Shown: piece by piece, positions 8,845 to 16,250 of the stretch
How positions within the stretch are numbered: position 1 is the stretch's first letter
Layout: each line of letters starts with the position of its first letter
Origin: Alphaproteobacteria bacterium
Lineage (GTDB): Bacteria > Pseudomonadota > Alphaproteobacteria > Caulobacterales > Hyphomonadaceae
Reading direction: 5' to 3'
DNA length: 64,000 bases
NCBI GenBank assembly: GCA_018827375.1
Contig: JAHJYW010000049.1
Span: 62,001-126,000 of the forward strand
Position numbers and translations under genes: made by a program
The notes under the pieces: model-generated
Told to the model about the DNA's origin: nothing
Database searches by the model: none
The model's input: only the letters and a program-made list of their open reading frames with translations

Positions 8845-11800
8845 ATGCCCTTGAGCTCCTGTCCCAATTGCGTGCTGCAGGTATCGAATTGCGCCCGAAA
8901 GAGGGAAAATTGCTCGTCAATGCGCCTTCGGGTGTGCTGACCGTCCCTTTGCGCGAAAAAATAGCGGCGCACAAAACGGACTTGCTCGCCTTGATAACCG
9001 ATCCCGGCAATGATGATGCTCCTATTGCGATCTTGCCACGCGACAGACCTCTTCCTGTCTCTCATTTCCAAGAACGCTTGTGGTTGCTTCAGCAGCTGGA
9101 TCCTGACGCTACTGAATATAACCTCGTAACCGTCTGGCAAATGGAGGCAGGTTACAGCACGAGCCGTCTGGTTGAGGCGATGCGCGCTGTTTTGAGAAGG
9201 CATGAGATTCTCCGGCTAGGATTCATCAGGGCAGAATCCCACCTTCAGGCTGTGCCATTCGCTCCAGATGCCGTGCAGATCGACATTGAGGATATCTCCT
9301 CTCGTTCTCCAGATCAGCAGCGCAATCATATGCAGGCGGAGGTGTCTCGACAGACTGCGCGCCCCTTCGACTTAGCGAATGAGCCACCTTTCCGCTGTAT
9401 TGTATACGCAATAGGGATGGATCGTTGTGCGCTTCTTATTGCTGCACATCATATCGCTGTAGATCATTGGTCCTTGTCTCTTTTGCGGCAAGAACTTGTT
9501 CGCTCGCTGGAAGATCGCACTTACGCTGAAGACCCGCCTACCATTCAATATGCAGATTATGCCGATTGGAGTCGCGACGCTAGCCGCATGGTCTCAATGG
9601 AAGGATCTTTAAGTTGGTGGGCGGACTATCTAAAGTCGCCCCCTGAGCTAAGCGCCTTTGATGCAGATATGTCTCCACAAATGCGTGGGACGGGGGCGAG
9701 TGTATCGTTCGTTTGGGATGAAGAATTATCGTCAGGGTTGAGCGCGTTCGCGCGATCAGAACATTCGTCTGTTTATATGTGTCTCGTAGCCACGTGTGCC
9801 GCGCTGCTCAATCGGTATACAGGTCAGGAAGATATTCTCATTGGTAGCGCGATGGGCGCGCGACAGCGATCGGAATTCGAGTCAATCATTGGACCTTTCG
9901 TAAATTCGATCACATACCGTATGGAGGTTGATCCAACTAAGTCGTTTCGCACTTTGCTAGATCGCGCGCGCGAGAGCATCCTGGAAACGAGTTCACGCGC
10001 TGATGTTCCTTTCGAGTCTGTGATTGAGCGCGTTCAACCCGTGCGCAAGCTGAACCGCTCGCCGCTCTTCCAGACAGCTGTCGTCATGCAAAATGCGTGG
10101 GATGGTCAAGCGGATGCAATTCATGGCGGGGGAGCAATTCATGACCTTACATGGTTTGTTCGTCCTCTGAACGGATCTTTTGTCGGTTCAATTGAGTACC
10201 GTTCTGATATTTACTCAGAGCAAACGATTAAAGGTATTCTTTTGAGGTTGGAGGCATTCGTCCGGGCGGCGATCGCTGAACCTGACCGGATGATCTCCGC
10301 TTTGCCGGTATATGTTGAGGGGGAACGCCAGTTCCTGATCGATCAGTTCAATCCAGCACATCGCGATTATGATCATACGCCTATATCAACTCAGATAGGG
10401 TGGATAGCAGCAGGGGCACCAGAACGTACTGCAGTGCGCTTTGATGATAAAATCACGACCTATGGTGAGCTGGATGTGCGCTCTAATCGTCTGGCTCACT
10501 TGCTGATCCAGATGGGTATCGGGAGGGGTGACATTGTTGGGGTGTGTACGGATCGCACGCCGGATCTTCTGGTTGCCATTATCGGCGTACACCGTGCCGG
10601 CGCAGCATATCTTCCACTTGATCCAGACTTTCCTAATGAGCGCATCAAGTATCAACTCGCAGACAGTGGTGCGAGGATGCTGGTTACGCAAGCGGTCTTT
10701 GCTAATAAGTTCGACCTATCCGAAGGTATCCATGTCGTTGATATCGATATGGATGGAGATGTGTTGGCAGGAATGCCTGGCACGGCTCCCGATTTAGAAA
10801 TCACCCCGGATGATACTAGTCACCTTATTTATACATCGGGCTCCACTGGAAGACCTAAAGGCGTCATTATACGACACGGATCGGTCTCCAATATATTTGC
10901 GTCCATGGGAATCGAGCCTGGGATCAAGCGTACTGATATCGTTGCGGCTACGACTACGGCTTCGTTCGACATAGCGGCGATCGAGCTTATGTTGCCGCTG
11001 ACAATTGGAGCGCGAGTCGAACTCCTGTCACGCGCGATTGCCACGAATGGGCAGGCTCTAGCGACTGCGCTTTCGGCGAGTGGTGCTACCGTGGTACAGG
11101 CAACACCATCTGCTTGGCGGATGCTTGTGGAAGCGGGCTGGGAAGGCGGCACGGAGGTGCTTGCAATTACAGGCGGAGAGCCACTGACGCGCGATCTGGC
11201 TGATCGGCTTCTGACAAGAGTTGGAGCGCTCTGGAATGGTTATGGGCCGACCGAAACGACGATCTATTCATCAGGCTGTTTCATAAAGCCGGATGGGGCG
11301 GCAATTAGTATTGGAAGGCCCATAGCGAATACCAGAATTTACGTTCTTGACGCGAATGATGAGATCGCCCCGGTGGGTATGCGCGGTGAGATTTGCATTG
11401 CCGGAGAGGGTGTCTCGTCAGGTTATCATGGAATGCTGTCTGAAACAGAGAGCCGCTTCCGCCCCGATACATTTACCTCAATGACTGACGGATCCGGCGC
11501 TGAGCCACGATACTATAAGACGGGCGATATTGGTCGGTGGTCGTCGGATGGCAACTTGTACTATCTTGGCAGGAGCGACCATCAGGTAAAAATAAGGGGT
11601 ATGCGGATTGAGTTGGGAGAGATTGAATCCGTTCTGGCTGCGCACAAGGCTATTCGACAGGCGATTGTGGTGGTTGGAGAGGCTGGGAAAGATGATCTGC
11701 GTCTTGTGGCATATGTTATTTTTGAGCCAGGGCATGAGCTGACGGTGAGCGAAACACGCCGGATCGCGCGAGACCGTCTGCCGAATTACATGGTACCGTC

Positions 11801-12146
11801 CATCATCGTTGAACTCGTATCTATCCCCAAGACACCGAATGGCAAGCTAGACCGGAAAGCATTGCCGGACCCCTACAATCAGGCCATGCAGCGTCACGAG
11901 CGGGTTCCGCTTGAGCCGGGTCTTGAAAGCGCACTGGCGAATATCTGGGCCGAGTTGTTGCGTACTAATGATATTGGGGCAGAAGACAATTTCTTTGACT
12001 TGGGCGGGCATTCTCTTCTCACCCTGCAAGTTGCTACCAAGGTTGAGGATCATCTTGGCTTGCATCTTGACCCTCGTCTTATGTTTTTTCAAAATCTCCG
12101 TCAGATTGCTACCCACCTTAAACGCAATGCCGAGGATCAGGAATGA
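8841..12146 (+). CDS. Non-ribosomal peptide synthetase, TubC_N-C-A-PCP
   Basis: Starts at TTG 8841, overlapping the PKS stop (TTGA), with GAGGAG at 8827-8832 as ribosome binding site. Residues 1-50 form a TubC-type N-terminal docking domain similar to the one buried inside the first NRPS. The C domain carries HHIAVDHWS at 203-211, so the Gly of HHxxxDG is His here. The A domain has YTSGSTGRPKG, YGPTETT and YKTGD; its pocket reads roughly DIIQIGG-IY-K, which I cannot assign. The carrier domain has Ser1058 in GGHS, and the protein stops about 45 residues later. No thioesterase or reductase domain follows although this is the last synthetase of the cluster, so product release needs a separate enzyme or further genes. 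The stop overlaps the next ATG (ATGA). Confidence 0.95.
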   Translation: MNALELLSQLRAAGIELRPKEGKLLVNAPSGVLTVPLREKIAAHKTDLLALITDPGNDDAPIAILPRDRPLPVSHFQERLWLLQQLDPDATEYNLVTVWQMEAGYSTSRLVEAMRAVLRRHEILRLGFIRAESHLQAVPFAPDAVQIDIEDISSRSPDQQRNHMQAEVSRQTARPFDLANEPPFRCIVYAIGMDRCALLIAAHHIAVDHWSLSLLRQELVRSLEDRTYAEDPPTIQYADYADWSRDASRMVSMEGSLSWWADYLKSPPELSAFDADMSPQMRGTGASVSFVWDEELSSGLSAFARSEHSSVYMCLVATCAALLNRYTGQEDILIGSAMGARQRSEFESIIGPFVNSITYRMEVDPTKSFRTLLDRARESILETSSRADVPFESVIERVQPVRKLNRSPLFQTAVVMQNAWDGQADAIHGGGAIHDLTWFVRPLNGSFVGSIEYRSDIYSEQTIKGILLRLEAFVRAAIAEPDRMISALPVYVEGERQFLIDQFNPAHRDYDHTPISTQIGWIAAGAPERTAVRFDDKITTYGELDVRSNRLAHLLIQMGIGRGDIVGVCTDRTPDLLVAIIGVHRAGAAYLPLDPDFPNERIKYQLADSGARMLVTQAVFANKFDLSEGIHVVDIDMDGDVLAGMPGTAPDLEITPDDTSHLIYTSGSTGRPKGVIIRHGSVSNIFASMGIEPGIKRTDIVAATTTASFDIAAIELMLPLTIGARVELLSRAIATNGQALATALSASGATVVQATPSAWRMLVEAGWEGGTEVLAITGGEPLTRDLADRLLTRVGALWNGYGPTETTIYSSGCFIKPDGAAISIGRPIANTRIYVLDANDEIAPVGMRGEICIAGEGVSSGYHGMLSETESRFRPDTFTSMTDGSGAEPRYYKTGDIGRWSSDGNLYYLGRSDHQVKIRGMRIELGEIESVLAAHKAIRQAIVVVGEAGKDDLRLVAYVIFEPGHELTVSETRRIARDRLPNYMVPSIIVELVSIPKTPNGKLDRKALPDPYNQAMQRHERVPLEPGLESALANIWAELLRTNDIGAEDNFFDLGGHSLLTLQVATKVEDHLGLHLDPRLMFFQNLRQIATHLKRNAEDQE

Positions 12147-12931
12147 TCCCGTTCTATTTCGGATCAAGAGAGCGTAAGTTATTCGGCGTCTTTGAACCTG
12201 CTCAGAATGGGGGAGCCAAGCGTGCCGTGTTGCTTTGCTATCCATGGGGCTACGAATACGTCAATTCGCATCGGTCCATGGCTCGGCTTGGCACATTGCT
12301 CTCACATACTGGCTTCCATACGCTGAGATTCGATTACTATGGGACAGGTGATTCCGGCGGTGAGGATCGAGAAGCTGATATTGAAGGCTCCCGTCGTGAC
12401 ATCGTGACAGCAATCGAAGAACTCATAGAACTGAGCGGTGTTGAGCGCGTGTCGATTGTTGGTCTGCGTCTGGGGGCAATGCTCGGTGTAGCAGCTGCCT
12501 GTGAAAAGCCACACTTGGTAGATCGTATTGTTCTATGGGACCCTGTAGTTGAAGGGGGCCAGTACCTTCAGGAATTATACAATCTCGATGATTCCATTAG
12601 TATTCCAGGCGTAGGTCCGGCTTCTTATTTTTCTGAAGAACTAGGCGGTGGCCGCGAAGTCATGGGACTGCCGATGACACACAGCGTGGCGGCTGGAATT
12701 TCCGACCTTGATCTGACGTCCCGTCTGGCTCAGTTGCCGCATGCTACCTACGCCGTAGCTACGCGATCCAGCCATCTTCAGCGTCAGTTGCAGGCGTTAT
12801 TGGAACAGCGGGCAGACGGTAGCGCGTTTGAACGGCTCGATGATCATCCTGCTTGGCACGAGGAATGGCCTGAAAATGCCGGAGCTATTCCGGTGGCGGT
12901 GCTGAATCGGATCGTTTCATGGCTGAAGTGA
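12143..12931 (+). CDS. Alpha/beta-hydrolase, resembles exosortase A-associated hydrolase 2; Arg at nucleophile position
   Basis: A 262-residue protein translationally coupled (ATGA) to the last NRPS. It has an alpha/beta-hydrolase core, with RFDYYGTGDSGG at 62-73 and an elbow GLRLG in which Arg109 replaces the expected nucleophile Ser. The GLRLGA pattern and the pairing with a second hydrolase resemble the hydrolase 1/hydrolase 2 pair known from exosortase A loci; that resemblance is from memory and unsearched. With no Ser, Cys or Asp at the elbow it may be a binding or structural partner rather than a hydrolase. Position at the end of an NRPS-PKS without a thioesterase suggests a role in release or tailoring, which is inference. 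Confidence 0.8.
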   Translation: MIPFYFGSRERKLFGVFEPAQNGGAKRAVLLCYPWGYEYVNSHRSMARLGTLLSHTGFHTLRFDYYGTGDSGGEDREADIEGSRRDIVTAIEELIELSGVERVSIVGLRLGAMLGVAAACEKPHLVDRIVLWDPVVEGGQYLQELYNLDDSISIPGVGPASYFSEELGGGREVMGLPMTHSVAAGISDLDLTSRLAQLPHATYAVATRSSHLQRQLQALLEQRADGSAFERLDDHPAWHEEWPENAGAIPVAVLNRIVSWLK

Positions 12932-13848
12932 GCGTCGACATAACAGAGCAGGCATTGATGCTAGGTCAGGATGAGGCGCTGGCGGCAATAGTCACGCGTC
13001 CGGTTATGGAGGCACATGCACCTGCGATAATCATACTGAATACCGGTGTTGCGCACCGCGTCGGGCATCATAGGAAATTTGTCACGCTATCGCGACGTCT
13101 GGCCAGGGCCGGTCACACGGTTGTGCGATTCGATTTTCCTGGATTGGGAGATAGCCCAGCCATGACGACTGATGCATCGCTCCTTGAGGGGAACCTCTTT
13201 GCCATCCGAGAGGTGGCCAATTGGATAGAGCAGGCCTTTTCCATAGATCGAATTATAATGCTTGGGCTTTGTTCGGGCGCTGATCAATCTGTCATATATG
13301 CGGGTCGGGACACTCGGGTCAAAGGCGCAATACTGCTTGACCCCTCGATACCTCGGACCCGGCGTTATCATATTAATGATTTTTCTCGACGCATTAGAAG
13401 TCGTGCACTCTGGACCAATTTTCTTTCCGGAAAGGGGCGCATATGGGACTATACCCGCAGTCTTTTCCGGAAGGATGGTGCAGTATCCGTATCGTCCCGC
13501 CAGTTCTCCAGGCCTAATCTTGAGCACCCTGAAGCCATATCCTTCCTGGAGGGCGTGTATCAGGGAGCCATTGATAATGGTGTGAATCTATTGGGGATAT
13601 TTACCGCGGGTCAGGAATACCAGCACAATTACCGCACCCAAATTGTTGATGCCCTTCCAAAAGTGCATTTCGCCGATCGGGTCAGTCTACATTTCCTGCG
13701 TGATTGTGATCACACTTTTATACGCGAGTCTTATCGCAACTATATGTATTCTCTCGTGGCTGACTGGCTACTATCGGAATTTCCCGATGACAGGAGCCCA
13801 AACCATGGAGTCGCCTCAGGCGACGATATTGAATCGATGGAGTTTTAG
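12919..13848 (+). CDS. Alpha/beta-hydrolase, resembles exosortase A-associated hydrolase 1; Cys at nucleophile elbow
   Basis: A 309-residue protein whose ATG lies 13 bases inside the preceding hydrolase gene. The fold signature is VRFDFPGLGDSP at 69-80, followed by the elbow GLCSG with Cys118 where Ser is usual. A late Asp/His pair (RDCDHTFI) could complete a Cys-based triad. It is therefore the probable active member of the pair, with its neighbour lacking the nucleophile. As the last gene before the IS element and with no integrated thioesterase upstream, it is a candidate for releasing or cyclising the assembly-line product; this is inference from position and motif only. Confidence 0.8.
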   Translation: MAEVSVDITEQALMLGQDEALAAIVTRPVMEAHAPAIIILNTGVAHRVGHHRKFVTLSRRLARAGHTVVRFDFPGLGDSPAMTTDASLLEGNLFAIREVANWIEQAFSIDRIIMLGLCSGADQSVIYAGRDTRVKGAILLDPSIPRTRRYHINDFSRRIRSRALWTNFLSGKGRIWDYTRSLFRKDGAVSVSSRQFSRPNLEHPEAISFLEGVYQGAIDNGVNLLGIFTAGQEYQHNYRTQIVDALPKVHFADRVSLHFLRDCDHTFIRESYRNYMYSLVADWLLSEFPDDRSPNHGVASGDDIESMEF

Positions 13849-13885
13849 TCCCGAACGACAAAGCTCTTGTGTTTGAAGTACAATT

Positions 13886-13889
13886 GGGG
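13886..13889. repeat. Left copy of IS target-site duplication (GGGG)
   Basis: GGGG directly abuts the left inverted repeat and is matched by GGGG at 15126-15129. The four-base length agrees with IS407-group transposition. Four identical G residues carry limited information, so the inverted repeats remain the stronger evidence. Confidence 0.75.
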
Positions 13890-13969
13890 TGATCTGCTTC
13901 CCAAAAAGTTCCTCGTTAGAGGCTGGAGTTTTCGCTTAATATTCCCTTGGCTGGGAAGGAGTGAAGACA

Positions 13970-14237
13970 ATGAAGGCCTCGAAGTTCACGGACGCGCAAA
14001 AAGCGTTCATCATCAGGCAAGGTGACGATGGGATTCCGGTGGCGGGGATCTGCCGCATGGCCGGGATCAGCCAGGCGACTTACTTCAACTGGAAGAAAAA
14101 AGTATGCCGGGCTGATGCCATCGGAGATGAAGCGATTGCGCGAGCTGGAGGAAGAGAACTCCCGGCTGAAACGGATCGTTGCAGACCTCACTCTCGATCG
14201 CGAGATGCTACAGGACGTCATCAAACGAAAGCTTTGA
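13970..14237 (+). pseudogene. IS407-group transposase OrfA, frameshifted in a run of six A
   Basis: ATG 13970 follows AGGAG at good spacing and encodes the helix-turn-helix half of OrfA (KFTDAQKAFI to YFNWKKK). The rest of OrfA (YAGLMPSEMKRLRELEEENS and the leucine-zipper end LQDVIKRKL) is in the next frame, ending at the TGA at 14235-14237. The join is at the A6 run 14096-14101; five A would give the family sequence WKKKYAGL in one frame. As read, the first half of OrfA runs on in the OrfB frame through about 45 garbled residues. It could be a true one-base insertion, a homopolymer read error, or a slippage site. Confidence 0.85.
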
Positions 14238-15073
14238 GGCCTGATCGCAAGCGCAAGCTGGTCGGCGAGATGTGCTATGACTGGTCAGTATCAATCCGCA
14301 GGGCCTGTCGGCTTCTCACCTTTGATCCCAAGTCATTTCGATACACGTCTCGTCGACACGATCAGGCCGCTCTTGAACAGCGCATCCGGGAAATTTGCGA
14401 GACGCGCGTACGCTACGGCTATCGCCGCATTCATGTCGTGTTGCAACGTGAAGGTTGGGAGGTAAACGTGAAGAAGGTTCGCAGAATATACAACGAATTG
14501 GGCCTGCAGTTGCGGAACAAGACGCCCAAGAGGCGGGTCAAGGCAAAGCTTCGGGACGATCGGAAGGCAGCGACTGGATCGCACGATGTATGGGCAATGG
14601 ATTTTGTTCATGACCAGCTGGCGAGTGGTCAGAAGATACGGGTGCTGACGGTGATCGACACTTACTCGCGCTACTCGCCGGTCATCGATCCCCGATTCAG
14701 CTATCGCGGTGAGGATGTTGTTGCGACACTGGAGCGCGTGTGTCCGAGCATCGGTTACCCAAAGACGATCAGGGTCGACCAGGGATCGGAGTTCATCTCA
14801 CGGGACCTCGACCTGTGGGCCTATGCCAACAATGTAACCCTCGACTTCTCACGCCCCGGTAAGCCCACTGACAATGCTTTTATCGAGTCGTTCAATGGGG
14901 GGTTCAGGGCCGAATGCCTGAACCAACACTGGTTCATGAGCCTGGCCGATGCGAGAGAAAAGCTGGAGGCTTGGCGTGGAGAATACAACACGGTAAGACC
15001 GCACAGTGCGATCGGGAATAAGCCCCCGATAACGCTCATGAATCACCTCGGCGAGACCAGCCCGCCCAGGTGA
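14234..15073 (+). CDS. IS407-group transposase OrfB (DDE integrase)
   Basis: The TTG at 14234 overlaps the OrfA stop (TTGA) in the minus-one frame, the usual IS3 arrangement; OrfB is normally made as an OrfAB fusion by minus-one frameshifting, so the start is approximate. The sequence has the helix-turn-helix_21 region (VRYGYRRIHV), the rve integrase core with WAMDFV, DQGSEF and the catalytic Glu in NAFIESFNGG, and the terminal YNTVRPHSAIG. The catalytic core is complete, so OrfB itself looks intact. About 279 residues, normal for the group. Confidence 0.9.
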   Translation: MRPDRKRKLVGEMCYDWSVSIRRACRLLTFDPKSFRYTSRRHDQAALEQRIREICETRVRYGYRRIHVVLQREGWEVNVKKVRRIYNELGLQLRNKTPKRRVKAKLRDDRKAATGSHDVWAMDFVHDQLASGQKIRVLTVIDTYSRYSPVIDPRFSYRGEDVVATLERVCPSIGYPKTIRVDQGSEFISRDLDLWAYANNVTLDFSRPGKPTDNAFIESFNGGFRAECLNQHWFMSLADAREKLEAWRGEYNTVRPHSAIGNKPPITLMNHLGETSPPR

Positions 15074-15125
15074 GGAAGAGCGAAAAACTCCAGCCCCGAA
15101 TGAGGGCGCGTTGGGGAGCAGTGCA

Positions 15126-15129
15126 GGGG
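15126..15129. repeat. Right copy of IS target-site duplication (GGGG)
   Basis: Matches 13886-13889 and directly follows the terminal CA of the element. Confidence 0.75.
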
Positions 15130-15167
15130 CGTTGACGTTTATCGGTTGAACATGCTGAGCGCAGGGC

Positions 15168-15917
15168 TCAGTTCATATTAGTCTCTTCCACAGCGAAGGG
15201 ATCGTTCGAAGGGTCGTCATTCCAGATATATTCTGCTGTCCGGGCGACCTGTTCGGCCTTTTCGCGACCGTCGATCTTTTCAACAAGTCCGAGCGCCATG
15301 TCGGTCCCTGCCGATATGCCGGACGACGTAATATACTTGCCGTCCTCAACCCAGCGCGCGTGGCTCTGCCACAGTACATCCTCGTCCTGGCTGGTCGCAA
15401 ATTTCCAGGCCATCTTGTTCGAAGTGGCCTTGTGTCCATCCAGCAGTCCGGCCTTCGCGAGTACGGCGGACCCTGTGCAGACAGATGTGGTCAACTCGGA
15501 GCCTTTGTCCTGGCTGCGCAGGAAATCCAGCATAACCGGGTTATTGACCTCGGTGCGTGTGCCCATGCCGCCGGGTATCATGATGATCTCGAACTGCGGC
15601 GCATCCTCAAACGAATAATTGGTAACAGTCTCAATGCCTTGGGCCGATGTGACAGAGCCGCCATGCTCGGAAACGGTAACGACTTCATAGTTGTCGAGAC
15701 GGCTCCACATCTCCACGGGCCCGAAAACATCAAGGGTCTGGTAGCGGGGAAATAGCACGATCGCGAGTTTCTTGGTCTTCGGGGCCTCTAGGGACGCCGA
15801 TACATTGCTGGCAGCCGGGGCCGGGGTCTCAACCGTCTGCGCGAACGCTTTCGGGGCGCCGGCGAACAGAAGTGCCGCCGCGACCTGGGCCGCAGCGAAT
15901 AGAGTGACTTGTCTCAT
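15168..15917 (-). CDS. Exported DJ-1/PfpI family (GlxA-like) protein
   Basis: ATG at 15917 is preceded by GGAGA and opens a Sec signal peptide (MRQVTLFAAAQVAAALLFAG, cleavage likely after AFAQ). The frame is open 17 codons further upstream, but that would bury the signal. The mature part is a class I amidotransferase-like domain: VLFPRYQTLDVFGPVEMW, IPGGMGT, and the nucleophile elbow TSVCTGS with the conserved Cys. This pattern matches the isonitrile hydratase/GlxA N-terminal domain, but no AraC DNA-binding domain follows. A periplasmic stress or hydrolytic role is inference. It converges on the IS element, and the stop lies in a small CTGAGC/GCTCAG hairpin (15155-15171). Confidence 0.85.
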   Translation of the reverse strand: MRQVTLFAAAQVAAALLFAGAPKAFAQTVETPAPAASNVSASLEAPKTKKLAIVLFPRYQTLDVFGPVEMWSRLDNYEVVTVSEHGGSVTSAQGIETVTNYSFEDAPQFEIIMIPGGMGTRTEVNNPVMLDFLRSQDKGSELTTSVCTGSAVLAKAGLLDGHKATSNKMAWKFATSQDEDVLWQSHARWVEDGKYITSSGISAGTDMALGLVEKIDGREKAEQVARTAEYIWNDDPSNDPFAVEETNMN

Positions 15918-16250
15918 TGGGGATCTCCACTTGCCGAAAGAACCTGCGCCTGTGGCATTCAAAACCAAAGGATCACGCGCCGGCGCAGGCGCCAGTAGAG
16001 GGGTTTGACCGCAAATACGGCATATTCAGCGCCAACTGCACAGAGCAATCATTTTTAGAATTGGTTCACATAGATAATCGGAGAGTCACATATCCTCTGC
16101 GTCTCTCCCCAGCACTTGCAGGCGATCCAGCAGAGTCTGCGTGGACAGGCGCTTTAGCCTATGACATAAGCCGCGCCTTCAGACAGGTTTCTCACAGCTT
16201 CCAGCGTGCTTTTTGCCTCGCGACGCCAATAAAAACGGATGAATAAACCC
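15918..16250. other. Intergenic region between pfpI-like gene and tig
   Basis: A gap of 333 bases between two divergent genes. It must hold both promoters, but I cannot point to a convincing -35/-10 pair, operator or RNA structure in it. No open frame of coding character was seen. Confidence 0.4.

Larger units (their letters stand above)
13890..15125 (+). mobile_element. IS3-family (IS407-group) insertion sequence, 1236 bp
   Basis: Ends are defined by imperfect inverted repeats of about 38 bp. The left begins TGATCTGCTTCCC at 13890; the right, read on the minus strand from 15125, begins TGCACTGCTCCCC. The repeats share an inner GGCTGGAGTTTT core (left 13921-13932). GGGG lies immediately outside both ends (13886-13889 and 15126-15129), a 4-bp target duplication typical of the IS407 group. 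The interior carries orfA and orfB. Removing the element and one GGGG joins the flanks cleanly, so it entered intergenic DNA between the biosynthetic cluster and the PfpI-like gene and broke no gene. Confidence 0.93.

Noticed and set aside
15155-15171. CTGAGC/GCTCAG hairpin at the end of the pfpI-like gene
   Set aside because: Only six pairs and no U-tract; it overlaps the stop codon, so I do not call it a terminator.
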